A stretch of 64,000 nt of DNA, taken from the NCBI GenBank assembly GCA_910586315.1, contig CAJUIP010000010.1:16032-80031 (forward strand), given 5' to 3'. Position numbers and translations under genes: made by a program. The stretch is from an uncultured Lachnospiraceae bacterium (GTDB taxonomy: Bacteria; Bacillota; Clostridia; Lachnospirales; Lachnospiraceae). How positions within the stretch are numbered: the stretch's first letter is position 1; the number at the start of each line of letters is the position of its first letter. Shown piece by piece: positions 7,403 to 16,341 of this stretch. A model generated the notes under the pieces. It had not been told where the DNA came from. It ran no database searches and saw nothing but the letters and a program-made list of their open reading frames with translations.

Positions 7403-9358
7403 TCAGATTCCTTCTTTGTTTTCGTGTATCCCCTGGATTTTCACCATGGGAACAGCCTCATCACACAAATCTTTTATATCGGGAATATGCCCAATGATAT
7501 TATCGGCAAGCCAATCCATTTTTATTATTTCAGCAGGAGATAAACAATCATTTCCCTTATTTCTAAGCGCATGGTTCTGGTCGTAAAGGTCGCCGGAAAA
7601 GATTCGGAACTCTCCGTTTACGATCTGCTTTTTCACCAGATCGATGAGATTTAAGGTCCGGTCCGGGATCGACTTGGAGCAGATTATGTCAATCATTCCG
7701 GAGGAAATACCCCACCAGTAATTTAAGGATTCGCCCATTCGCTCCGGCGCCGTCCGGTTCCAGTTGCCGTTTAGGATGGTCTGTAGAATCCTCTGATAGA
7801 ATTTACCCCAGTGCCAGATGGCGGAAGCCAGGTTTCCGCCATTTTCATCGTCCAGGTCATAAAGTCCGTAAAGACGGGAAGAATGCAGAGGGGCGATCAT
7901 TTCGCGGCCGGAAATGTGGCTTACTTTGGCTTCTGTCAGGATTTTATTAATATTGGAGTTCTTTTCCGTGGACCATACCAGGTGGACCCAGGCTGTGGGA
8001 TTTACCATTTTTACCCCCAGGGCAAAGGCATTGATGCTGGCTGGAGTTCCAAAAATGGGGAAATCAGCAATGTAGCCGATGCGGTCTGTACGGGTCAGGA
8101 TTCCTGCCAGCATTCCTATGAGGAATTTGGCTTCGTAAAGCCGCCCATAATAGGTCCGCAAATGTCCGCTGTATGAATTTAAGGAGCAGTTTAAAATTTT
8201 AATGCCCGGATATTTGATGCCGGCCTTGATGCTGGGGCCTAAAAACCGCGGGGAAGTGGTGAAAAGCACCGAGCATTCATCGGAGACGGCCTGTTCTATG
8301 GCCTCCGAGCACTGTTCGTCGGTTTCGATGCCGTCATAAACGCGGATTTTAAGCTTTCCGGCCATATTGTCTTCTAAGTAGAGGCGGCCCAGATTGTGGC
8401 CATAGGTCCAGCTTGAGGTCTCTGCAGTTTTGTAATAAAGGAAGCCTACCGAAAGCTTTGGGGCAGACGGGGCGATGAACTTTTGAATAATGGCTTTTTC
8501 CGGATCCTTTAAAAGCTTTAGGATATTTTTCTCCGGCTCCTCTTCCGGCTGCATGATCACGCTCACGTTTTTGTCACAGGGAAGGGCTTCTAAGTCCTCC
8601 CACAGGGGGGCGAGCTGCTTTTTTAAGGTTTCCTGGGGCAAGTCCACCATATTCTCATAGCCGTATACATTTAAATAGGCCAGAAATGCGTCTCCAACGG
8701 TGATGGGAATTTTCGCGCCGCCCTTTTCTTCATATGCTTTGGAAAAATGTAAAAGGCAGGAAGAAAACAGCCGTTTTTCCTCCACACTCCAGGGCGTCCC
8801 GAAAGTTTTTGAAAGAGCGCTGCAAAGCTCATGGAAGCTGCCGGGTTTGGAAAAATAGATGGTGTTAATTCCGGTAAAACGGAAAAAATCCATATATTCG
8901 TAATAAATCCTGGATTCTTTTGTATCATTGGCAGCGGGGATGATTCTTGTCACATAGCCGGAAATCGTAATGGCGCCGGAATATTTCAGGACGCTGACAC
9001 GTTTGTTTCCCTCTATTATATAGTAGGAATTCATAAACTCGCAGGCGATCACAGGTTCCCGGATGCCCTCGTCGATATGAGATCTATAGAGGGACGACCA
9101 TTTATCGGCAAATTCAGAGCTTTCGCTCAGAAGAGGCATAAAGCTGCTGGAAAAGGCCTTGGTACGGCCTGCAGTTTTCGTCCCTACGATACGTTCAACA
9201 GGGATTTCTATGAGTCCCAGATCGTTTTCTCCAACTGTGTCGGCGAAGGGAAGCAGTTCATCCAGCACCTTTAAATAAGGGTATTTTCCCTCTGAAATAT
9301 CCTGGTGGTATGTTTTCTGGGCCATTTTTCTGGCCCTGGTGTAATCAGAAACAGCCAT
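7403..9358 (-). CDS. ParB-like N-terminal domain fused to a BMP/PnrA-type ligand-binding domain
   Basis: This 651-aa protein has no signal peptide or lipobox. Residues about 40-150 resemble a ParB/Srx-like fold (IPVERIVGTKTAGR, then YYIIEGNKRVSVLKYSGA). From about residue 298 to 560 it resembles the basic-membrane-protein/PnrA family of periplasmic binding proteins (VGFLYYKTAETSSWTYGHN, then RTDRIGYIADFPIFGTPASI), which usually bind nucleosides outside the cell. A cytoplasmic version suggests ligand sensing instead of transport. The start ATG has GGAAAGGAG upstream. The gene follows the AraC gene by 18 bases. The function is unknown; a sensory partner for the AraC protein or a nucleoside-linked regulator is possible. 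Confidence 0.7.
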   Translation of the reverse strand: MAVSDYTRARKMAQKTYHQDISEGKYPYLKVLDELLPFADTVGENDLGLIEIPVERIVGTKTAGRTKAFSSSFMPLLSESSEFADKWSSLYRSHIDEGIREPVIACEFMNSYYIIEGNKRVSVLKYSGAITISGYVTRIIPAANDTKESRIYYEYMDFFRFTGINTIYFSKPGSFHELCSALSKTFGTPWSVEEKRLFSSCLLHFSKAYEEKGGAKIPITVGDAFLAYLNVYGYENMVDLPQETLKKQLAPLWEDLEALPCDKNVSVIMQPEEEPEKNILKLLKDPEKAIIQKFIAPSAPKLSVGFLYYKTAETSSWTYGHNLGRLYLEDNMAGKLKIRVYDGIETDEQCSEAIEQAVSDECSVLFTTSPRFLGPSIKAGIKYPGIKILNCSLNSYSGHLRTYYGRLYEAKFLIGMLAGILTRTDRIGYIADFPIFGTPASINAFALGVKMVNPTAWVHLVWSTEKNSNINKILTEAKVSHISGREMIAPLHSSRLYGLYDLDDENGGNLASAIWHWGKFYQRILQTILNGNWNRTAPERMGESLNYWWGISSGMIDIICSKSIPDRTLNLIDLVKKQIVNGEFRIFSGDLYDQNHALRNKGNDCLSPAEIIKMDWLADNIIGHIPDIKDLCDEAVPMVKIQGIHENKEGI

Positions 9359-9376
9359 GACTGGCTCCTTTCCGCC

Positions 9377-10228
9377 CTAAAGAGGCTTGTTCTTTTCCCG
9401 CCAGTGATTGGGGGAGAGATGAAAGATTGTCTTAAAAGCTCTGGAAAAATGGAGCTGGTTCTGGTATCCGCACATTTTTCCGATTTCATTGATGGTCATG
9501 TCTGAGAATTTCAAAAGCTCCGCCGCGCGGTTCATACGATAGTACATCAAAAAGTGCTGTAAGGTCTGATTGGTGATTTCCTTAAAAAGCTTCCCCAGAT
9601 AGTTCCTGTTTAAACCGCAGAAGGCGGCGATATCTTCTACGGTAATGGGGTAACTGTAATTTCTTTCGATAAAAGAAATGGCTTCTTTTACATAGGAATC
9701 CTTTAAATTCCCGGAGGGCAGCGTCCTCCTGGTGGCAGAGCCGCGGATTAGGCTGTCAAAAAATAAATAGAGATGACCAATCTGATTGATGCTGGAATGG
9801 AAGGGGTTGTCCACGATGTGCATGATTTCTTCTTTGATGGCGACAGCAAATTCTTTTTTCTTAAGGCGGTAAACAGGCTGGTCAAAGCCAAGACCGGCCA
9901 TCTCCATGAATTCCAGCGCTTTTACCCCGTCAAATTCCACCCAAGCGTATTCCCAGGGGAGATGTTCGTCGGCAAAGTAGGTGTTGACCTGCCCTGGGCA
10001 GATTAAAAATCCCTGGTTAGACTCGACTTTATATTGTCTGGTTTCATCGTCTGAATTATTTGAGTTCAGAAGTCCTTTCCCGGAAAACACAAAATGGAAT
10101 AAATAGTGATTTCTTTTGGCAGGCCCGAAGGAATGCATAGGGAGACATTGCTCCCATCCGTACTGGAACAGGGTAAGATCGATGTTTTTATCGTTCTGGA
10201 ATGTGTTAAATTTGTAATTTTTTTCCAT
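9377..10228 (-). CDS. AraC-family transcriptional regulator (MsmR-like)
   Basis: This 283-aa regulator has an N-terminal cupin-type sensor domain and a C-terminal double helix-turn-helix (about residues 185-280; ITVEDIAAFCGLNRNYLGKL and INEIGKMCGYQNQLHFSRAF). The start is placed at 10228, preceded on the minus strand by AGGAAAGG; an earlier in-frame ATG at 10294 has no ribosome site. It is divergent from the sugar ABC operon at 10436, the arrangement of msmR with the msm operon, so it is the likely activator of that operon. It also heads its own operon with the ParB-like/BMP and phosphoesterase genes. Confidence 0.9.
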   Translation of the reverse strand: MEKNYKFNTFQNDKNIDLTLFQYGWEQCLPMHSFGPAKRNHYLFHFVFSGKGLLNSNNSDDETRQYKVESNQGFLICPGQVNTYFADEHLPWEYAWVEFDGVKALEFMEMAGLGFDQPVYRLKKKEFAVAIKEEIMHIVDNPFHSSINQIGHLYLFFDSLIRGSATRRTLPSGNLKDSYVKEAISFIERNYSYPITVEDIAAFCGLNRNYLGKLFKEITNQTLQHFLMYYRMNRAAELLKFSDMTINEIGKMCGYQNQLHFSRAFKTIFHLSPNHWREKNKPL

Positions 10229-10372
10229 AAATGCCTTTCCTTTCTGGTCTGGCGGGCCTGTGAGGGGATCCTTCATATACCATAATGTTAGCACATTTAT
10301 CTAAAAATGTATATATATTTCATTTTGGCATATAAGCATTTTTCTTGTTCATAGAATTCTGATTTGGTAAAT

Positions 10373-10381
10373 TGATATAAT
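10373..10381 (+). promoter_or_regulatory. Extended -10 promoter of the msm-like sugar operon
   Basis: TGaTATAAT is an ideal extended -10 box about 55 bases before the binding-protein start, within the divergent intergenic region (10229-10435). No good -35 is seen at the right distance, as expected for an AraC-activated promoter. Confidence 0.6.
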
Positions 10382-10435
10382 TTCCTTACAAAACAGTTGT
10401 ACTTCTGTACGAAATAACTAAAAGGAGGGAAGCTT

Positions 10436-11728
10436 GTGAAAAAGCTCAAAAAAGCGTTATTGCTGTCGGCTGTCTGCGCGCTTGCCGGAATTTCTGCCGG
10501 CTGCAGCAAAGGGGCGGCGGACGGCAAGACCCATCTCACATTCCAGATCTGGGATGTGGCCCAGAGAGACGGAATGCAGGCAATCTGCAACGCCTATACG
10601 GAGAAGCACCCGGATGTGGTGATCGAAGTGCAGGTAACGAGCTGGTCTGAGTACTGGACGAAGCTGGAAGCAACAGCCATCTCCAATCAGATGCCGGATA
10701 TTTTCTGGATGCATACCAATGAGATTTTAAAGTATGCAGATTACGGAAAAATTGCGGATCTGACAGACCTCTACGATGAAGAAGACCCGGACTTCTTTAA
10801 GGACAATTATTCTGAGGTCTCTCTGTCTAATGTACAGGGAAGTGATGGCAGATACTATGGAGTTCCCAAGGATAAGGACACCGTTGGCCTTGTTTACAAC
10901 CGGGAAATGTTCGATGCGGCAGGGGTTTCCTATCCGGATGAAACCTGGACCTGGGACGATCTGTGTGAGGCCTCTCAGAAGATTTATGATGCTACAGGAA
11001 AATATGGCTATATGGCATACGGCGATGACCAGCTCGGCTACTGGAACTTCGTATACCAGAATGGCGGATATATCCTGGAAGAGGACAATATCCACGGCGG
11101 TTTTGATAACCAGGCGACCATTGACGCTATGAGGTTCTACATCGACCTTCAGAAAAATGACTGGTGTCCGGATCAGAATTACTTTGCAGAGACTTCTCCC
11201 GGTACCGCTTTCTTTTCTGAACAGGGGGCCATGTTCCTGGAAGGAAACTGGAATATTCTGTCTGAGATGAAGAATTACCCCAATATGGAAGGAAAATGGG
11301 ATGTGGCGGTTCTTCCCAAATGCCCGGATCCTGCAAGCGGCGGCGGAAGAGCCACCATCTCCAACGGTCTCTGCTACGCCACCTCCGCAACCGGAAAAAA
11401 TCTGGAAACCGTAAAGGATGTGCTCCGTTTCTTTGGTTCCGAAGAGGGGCAGAGAATCCAGGGCGAGTCCGGCGCGGCCATCCCGGCCTACAAGGGATTG
11501 GAGGAGACATGGGTCGGCGTATTCGACCAGTTTGACTATAAGCTAAATGTCAAATGCTTTACAGACATGTTCGAGTACAGCGTACAGTCCGTCAACAACA
11601 AATACCGTCCGGTATGGAAGACGAAAGTTACTGAGAATCTGTTGAAAATCTACTCCGGCCAGTTAAGCTTTGAGGATGGAATGAAGACCTTCCAGGAAGC
11701 CATTAATACCGCGGCCGAGGATGATTAA
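10436..11728 (+). CDS. Sugar ABC transporter, extracellular binding lipoprotein (MsmE-like)
   Basis: This 430-aa protein has a signal peptide with a lipobox (SAGC, lipidated Cys23) and a family 1 solute-binding fold (FQIWDVAQRDGMQAICNAY; GTAFFSEQGAMFLEGNW). It captures an oligosaccharide outside the membrane and delivers it to the two permeases encoded next. The start is GTG at 10436 after AAAGGAGGG. With an alpha-galactosidase in the same operon, alpha-galactosides such as raffinose or melibiose are the most likely ligands (inference). Confidence 0.93.
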   Translation: MKKLKKALLLSAVCALAGISAGCSKGAADGKTHLTFQIWDVAQRDGMQAICNAYTEKHPDVVIEVQVTSWSEYWTKLEATAISNQMPDIFWMHTNEILKYADYGKIADLTDLYDEEDPDFFKDNYSEVSLSNVQGSDGRYYGVPKDKDTVGLVYNREMFDAAGVSYPDETWTWDDLCEASQKIYDATGKYGYMAYGDDQLGYWNFVYQNGGYILEEDNIHGGFDNQATIDAMRFYIDLQKNDWCPDQNYFAETSPGTAFFSEQGAMFLEGNWNILSEMKNYPNMEGKWDVAVLPKCPDPASGGGRATISNGLCYATSATGKNLETVKDVLRFFGSEEGQRIQGESGAAIPAYKGLEETWVGVFDQFDYKLNVKCFTDMFEYSVQSVNNKYRPVWKTKVTENLLKIYSGQLSFEDGMKTFQEAINTAAEDD

Positions 11729-11743
11729 GGAAGGAGGCACAAT

Positions 11744-12640
11744 ATGGCAAACAGCAAAGCAAAAGCAGGAAGACTTGCCAGATCCGAGAGTATGTGGGCC
11801 TATATCATGGTGGCTCCCACCATCATCGGACTTCTGGTGTTAAATATTTATCCTCTGATTGACACCATCAAACTGAGCTTTTCCAAGACCAGACCCTTTG
11901 GCCTTTATGAGCTCCGCGGAATTGAAAATTATGTGAAGATGTTCCAGAGCGCTGAGTTCTGGCGCGCGAATCTGAATACTCTGTATTTCTGTTTACTGAC
12001 TGTCCCCCTTGGAATTTTTCTTTCCCTGGTGGTTGCGGTTATGTTAAATACAAAAATTAAGGGAAGGACTTTCTTCCGGGCCGTATTCTTCTTACCGATG
12101 GTCGTGGCTCCCGCGGCAGTAGCCATGGTATGGAAGTGGATTTTCAACACCGAATACGGCATCATCAACACACTCCTGGCCCATAAGGTCAACTGGATTA
12201 CAGACCCCAATATCGTTATGATTACCTGTGCAATTGTGGCTATCTGGTCCGCCATCGGCTATGATGCGGTGCTTCTTCTTTCGGGACTTCAGAACATTTC
12301 CAAATCCTATTATGAGGCGGCAAGCCTGGACGGGGCCACAAAACTTCAGCAGTTCTTTCATATTACGCTGCCGATGGTCTCCCCGACGCTGTTTGTGGTC
12401 ATGATCATGAGACTGATGTCTTCCATTAAGGTATATGATCTGATCTATATGATGATCGAGGAAGCGAATCCGGCGCTGACAAGCGCCCAGTCCTTAATGT
12501 ACCTGTTTTACCGGGAGTCCTATATTGCCGGCGACAGGGGACTTGGCTCTTCGGTGGTAATCTGGACCGTAGCTCTCATTGGTCTTGTGACCGTGGTACA
12601 GTTCTGGGGCCAGAAGAAGTGGGTAAATTACGAGGTATAA
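11744..12640 (+). CDS. Sugar ABC transporter permease (MsmF/MalF-like)
   Basis: This 298-aa integral membrane protein has six predicted transmembrane segments. The EAA loop that contacts the ATPase is EAASLDGATKLQQFFHITLP. It is the first of two permease subunits; the gene is 15 bases after the binding protein and 15 bases before the second permease. The start ATG follows AAGGAGG. Confidence 0.93.
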   Translation: MANSKAKAGRLARSESMWAYIMVAPTIIGLLVLNIYPLIDTIKLSFSKTRPFGLYELRGIENYVKMFQSAEFWRANLNTLYFCLLTVPLGIFLSLVVAVMLNTKIKGRTFFRAVFFLPMVVAPAAVAMVWKWIFNTEYGIINTLLAHKVNWITDPNIVMITCAIVAIWSAIGYDAVLLLSGLQNISKSYYEAASLDGATKLQQFFHITLPMVSPTLFVVMIMRLMSSIKVYDLIYMMIEEANPALTSAQSLMYLFYRESYIAGDRGLGSSVVIWTVALIGLVTVVQFWGQKKWVNYEV

Positions 12641-12655
12641 AGAAAGGAGGAACTT

Positions 12656-13492
12656 ATGAACTCATCATTAGAAAGATCCAGAAAAATCCGCACAGCCGGT
12701 ACATACGCGTTCTTTATTATCGGCTCTGTCATTATGATTTTCCCGTTTATATGGATGTTCCTTACAAGCTTTAAGACAGTAGAAGAGAGTATGATTATTC
12801 CTCCTACCATTCTCCCTGCCGCATGGCAGACGAAAAACTATACGGATGCCACGGCATCCCTGCCGTTTCTGGCACTGTATAAGAACACGTTTTTAATGAT
12901 CTTCTGGCGCGTGGTATGCGCGGTGGCGTTTTCCTCCATGGCGGGTTATGCGTTTGCGAAGCTGAACTTTAAGGGAAAGAACATACTGTTCTCCGTGGTT
13001 CTGCTCCAGATGATGCTTCCCTCACAGATATTTATTACGCCCCAGTATCAGATGCTTGCAAAGCTTGGCCTCACGAATTCCATCTTCGGACTGGTGTTTC
13101 CAGGTCTCGTCAGCGCCTTTGGAACCTTTTTCTTAAGGCAGGCATATATGGGAATTCCCGACGAGATTTCCGAGGCTGCTTATCTGGACGGCTGTAACCA
13201 GTGGCAGGCGTTTGTAAAAGTAATGGCTCCCCTCACAAAGTCCTCCATGGCAGCTCTGGCTGTATTTACGGCCGTATTTGCATACGGGGATCTGATGTGG
13301 CCGTTAATTGTCAATACAGACCTTAACATGATGACGCTTTCCTCCGGTCTTGCAACCTTAAGAGGACAGTTCAGCACCAATTTCCCGGTTATGATGGCAG
13401 GTTCCCTGTTGGCCATGATCCCGATGGTGGTTCTGTACCTGTTCTTCCAGAAGCAGTTTATCGAAGGCGTTGCGATGACAGGCGGGAAATAA
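12656..13492 (+). CDS. Sugar ABC transporter permease (MsmG/MalG-like)
   Basis: This 278-aa six-segment membrane protein forms the second half of the sugar channel. Its EAA loop is EAAYLDGCNQWQAFVKVMAP. The start ATG has AAAGGAGG upstream. A 100-base leader with 13-bp tandem repeats separates it from the alpha-galactosidase gene. Confidence 0.93.
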   Translation: MNSSLERSRKIRTAGTYAFFIIGSVIMIFPFIWMFLTSFKTVEESMIIPPTILPAAWQTKNYTDATASLPFLALYKNTFLMIFWRVVCAVAFSSMAGYAFAKLNFKGKNILFSVVLLQMMLPSQIFITPQYQMLAKLGLTNSIFGLVFPGLVSAFGTFFLRQAYMGIPDEISEAAYLDGCNQWQAFVKVMAPLTKSSMAALAVFTAVFAYGDLMWPLIVNTDLNMMTLSSGLATLRGQFSTNFPVMMAGSLLAMIPMVVLYLFFQKQFIEGVAMTGGK

Positions 13493-13516
13493 AGAGCAGA
13501 AATGATAAAGAGCAGA

Positions 13517-13568
13517 AATAAAGGACAAAAATAAAGGACAAAAATAAAGGGCAAAAATAAAGGATAAG
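13517..13568 (+). repeat. Four tandem 13-bp repeats before the alpha-galactosidase gene
   Basis: The unit AATAAAGGACAAA occurs four times head to tail. The third copy has GGGC and the fourth GGATAAG in the variable part. Each unit carries an AAAGG sequence that resembles a weak ribosome site. The array ends 24 bases before the start codon of the GH36 gene. Confidence 0.85.
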
Positions 13569-13592
13569 AAACAGGATAGGAAATTAAAACAT

Positions 13593-15788
13593 ATGGCAAT
13601 CAGATATAATGCAGACAGCAGAACTTTTATGCTGGAGACCCGGGACAGTTCTTATCTTATGAAGGTCAGCAGGTTTGGTAATTTACTGCACCTGTATTAC
13701 GGCGGCAAAATCCCGGATGAAAATCTGGACTACCTGCTTAAGAGGTATGACCGCGGTTTTTCACCGAATCCCAATGAGGCGGGAAGTGACAGGACATTTT
13801 CTCTGGATTACCTGCCCCAGGAGTACTCCACGGACGGAAAGGGCGACTACAGGATTCCCAGCATTGAAGTGGTAAATAAGGACGGAAGCCAGATTTTCTC
13901 AGGAAAATATGCGGGCCATGAAATCTATAAGGGAAAATATAAGGTGGAAGGGATGCCTTCCCTGCGGATTGCTTCTGGTGATTCTGTGGAGACGCTTGAG
14001 ATAAGGCTAAAAGACCGGGAGAGCGGTGTGGCGGTGATTCTGTGTTACAGCGTGTTTGAAGAGAAGAATATTATCACCAGAACCGCCTGCCTTGTGAATG
14101 AAGGAAAGGAAGAGATACAGTTAAAGAAGCTCATGTCCATGACCATGGATTTTAAGGATTCCGATTATGATCTCATCACCTTTGACGGGAGGCATACGAT
14201 GGAGCGGGAATTCACACGGAGTCCCATCCAGTATGGAATCCATTCTGTCGGAAGCGGACGGGGGACCTCCTCCCATCAGCATAATCCATTTATGATTGTG
14301 TGTGACAGGGAAGCGGGAGAGGACCACGGAAGATGCTATGGATATTCCCTGGTTTACAGTGGAAACTTTGTGATGGAGGCGGAGAAGGACCAGTTTAAAC
14401 AGCTTCGCGTCAATGCGGGAATTCATCCGGGACATTTTACCTTTCTGGTAAGACCCGGAGAAAAATTCCAGGCGCCGGAGATTGTTTTAGCGTATTCCGG
14501 AGACGGCTTTTCCAGACTTTCCCATCTGTATCATGACATTTACCGCCAGAACATGTGCCGGTCCCCGTTTGCAAAAAAGGCCAGGCCGGTTCTCATCAAC
14601 AGCTGGGAGGCCGCCTACTTTGATTTTGACGATGAAAAGCTCATAAAGATTGCGAAAGAAGTCGTAGATATGGGGGTGGATCTGTTTGTTCTGGATGACG
14701 GATGGTTCGGAAAGCGGAACGATGATAATTCCGGTCTTGGAGACTGGAAGGTCAATCGAAAAAAGCTTAAAAACGGACTTTCCGGCCTTTCGGAGGAAAT
14801 TCATAAGCTGGGACTGATGTTCGGCATCTGGATAGAGCCGGAGATGGTTTCTGAGGACAGCGACCTTTACAGGGAGCATCCCGACTGGTGTTTGAAGGCA
14901 CCGGGACGGCCCATGACAAGGGGACGGAATCAGCTTGTACTGGATTTGTCCAGACGGGATGTCTGCGATTATCTGATTGCCGCCATCAATGGAATTCTCT
15001 CGGAGGCGCAGATTGAGTATGTGAAGTGGGACATGAACCGCAGCATCACGGATGTCTGGTCGGGACTCCTTCCGGCTGACAGGCAGAGAGAGGTTTCTCA
15101 CAGATATGTTCTGGGGCTCTACTATATCATGGACGAGGTGATTTTAAAGCATCCGGAGGTGATCTTCTGCGGCTGTTCCGGCGGCGGAGGAAGATATGAC
15201 GCGGCCATGCTTTACTATCAGCCGCAGATCTGGTGCAGCGATAATACAGATGCCAAGAACCGGCTGAAGATCCAGTATGGGACCTCCTTTGGATATCCCA
15301 TCAGCATGCTGGAGTCTCACGTCTCTGTGTGCCCCAACCACCAGACGGGAAGGATTACTCCCATCAGCACAAGAGGAATTGTGGCCATGGATGGAATTTT
15401 GGGATATGAGCTGGATTCTACAAAATTGAGTGAGGAAGAAAAGAAGATATGCAGGGACCAGATAAGATTCTATAAAAAGAATTACCGCCTGATCGCGGAA
15501 GGGGATTATTACAGGCTGACAAGCCCCTATGAAAATAAGAATTTTACGGCCTGGCAGCATGTTTCGAAGGACAGAAAAAAATCCCTGGTGAGTCTGGTTC
15601 TGACGGACAAGGAAAGCAACGATGCCCAGAACTATCTGAAATTAAAAGGCCTTGAGCGGGAGGCCATATACAAGATTGAAGGGCAGAAGGGCAGATATTC
15701 CGGGGCGCTTCTTATGAATGCAGGAATTCCGGTTCCCTTTGAATTAAACGAGTATGAGGGCGTACAGTTTTTATTGAAAATGGTATGA
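13593..15788 (+). CDS. Alpha-galactosidase, GH36 family
   Basis: This 731-aa cytoplasmic enzyme (no signal peptide) hydrolyses terminal alpha-1,6-galactose from raffinose-type sugars or melibiose. The length and layout match bacterial GH36: an N-terminal beta-sandwich, then a TIM barrel. The nucleophile Asp is in YVKWDMNRS (about residue 480) and the acid/base Asp in WCSDNTDA (about 549). LDDGWFGKRNDD and CSGGGGRYD are also conserved. The ribosome site is weak (AGGA, 11 bases upstream) and follows the repeat array. It sits directly after the two permease genes. Confidence 0.95.
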   Translation: MAIRYNADSRTFMLETRDSSYLMKVSRFGNLLHLYYGGKIPDENLDYLLKRYDRGFSPNPNEAGSDRTFSLDYLPQEYSTDGKGDYRIPSIEVVNKDGSQIFSGKYAGHEIYKGKYKVEGMPSLRIASGDSVETLEIRLKDRESGVAVILCYSVFEEKNIITRTACLVNEGKEEIQLKKLMSMTMDFKDSDYDLITFDGRHTMEREFTRSPIQYGIHSVGSGRGTSSHQHNPFMIVCDREAGEDHGRCYGYSLVYSGNFVMEAEKDQFKQLRVNAGIHPGHFTFLVRPGEKFQAPEIVLAYSGDGFSRLSHLYHDIYRQNMCRSPFAKKARPVLINSWEAAYFDFDDEKLIKIAKEVVDMGVDLFVLDDGWFGKRNDDNSGLGDWKVNRKKLKNGLSGLSEEIHKLGLMFGIWIEPEMVSEDSDLYREHPDWCLKAPGRPMTRGRNQLVLDLSRRDVCDYLIAAINGILSEAQIEYVKWDMNRSITDVWSGLLPADRQREVSHRYVLGLYYIMDEVILKHPEVIFCGCSGGGGRYDAAMLYYQPQIWCSDNTDAKNRLKIQYGTSFGYPISMLESHVSVCPNHQTGRITPISTRGIVAMDGILGYELDSTKLSEEEKKICRDQIRFYKKNYRLIAEGDYYRLTSPYENKNFTAWQHVSKDRKKSLVSLVLTDKESNDAQNYLKLKGLEREAIYKIEGQKGRYSGALLMNAGIPVPFELNEYEGVQFLLKMV

Positions 15789-15804
15789 TTCCATGAGGTG
15801 AGAG

Positions 15805-16326
15805 ATGAGAGACGTTGTTTTTGAATGGTATGTTCCGTATTTTCCGGATAAGAAGAAGCAGCTCATGAAGGCTGTCATTATTTCCGCAGCCATTGTGTTT
15901 TTGATTGACGCCATCTTCTTCGCGGCCGGGATGCTGCTCCTTTCCATTACACTGTCAGTGATCGGATTTTTTGTGTTCCGGAGCTGGAATTTTGAATACG
16001 AGTATGTGTATGTGAACGGGGACTTCACGGTGTCTAAAATTATCCGCAAGTCGAAACGAAAGGATGTGTATCATGTGTACTGGGCGGATATTGAGGCGTT
16101 TAAGGAGGGACGGACCGAAGCGGCCGGGAGGACGACGGCGGACTTTACCTCCGGACGTCCCGATGTGCCGGTCTGTACCATCAAAGCAAAGGGGCAGGCA
16201 GTGTATATCGAGCCATCAGAAGAGTTTTGCGCCTGGATTTCGCATTCACAGCACAATTCTGCGAGCGGAAGTTTTACAAAAAAGGATGACTGCAAAAGCG
16301 GACAGGATAAACAGGAAAACAGATAG
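15805..16326 (+). CDS. Uncharacterised two-segment membrane protein (DUF6106-like)
   Basis: This 173-aa protein has two hydrophobic segments close together (about residues 21-40 and 43-56), followed by a soluble beta-rich part (YEYVYVNGDFTVSKIIRKSK) and a polar tail. It resembles the DUF6106 family of small clostridial membrane proteins; this match is from memory. It lies 16 bases after the alpha-galactosidase gene and 15 bases before the GH13 gene. No function is known; co-expression with sugar uptake is the only clue. Confidence 0.7.
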   Translation: MRDVVFEWYVPYFPDKKKQLMKAVIISAAIVFLIDAIFFAAGMLLLSITLSVIGFFVFRSWNFEYEYVYVNGDFTVSKIIRKSKRKDVYHVYWADIEAFKEGRTEAAGRTTADFTSGRPDVPVCTIKAKGQAVYIEPSEEFCAWISHSQHNSASGSFTKKDDCKSGQDKQENR

Positions 16327-16341
16327 CGGGCGGTGTTAAAC

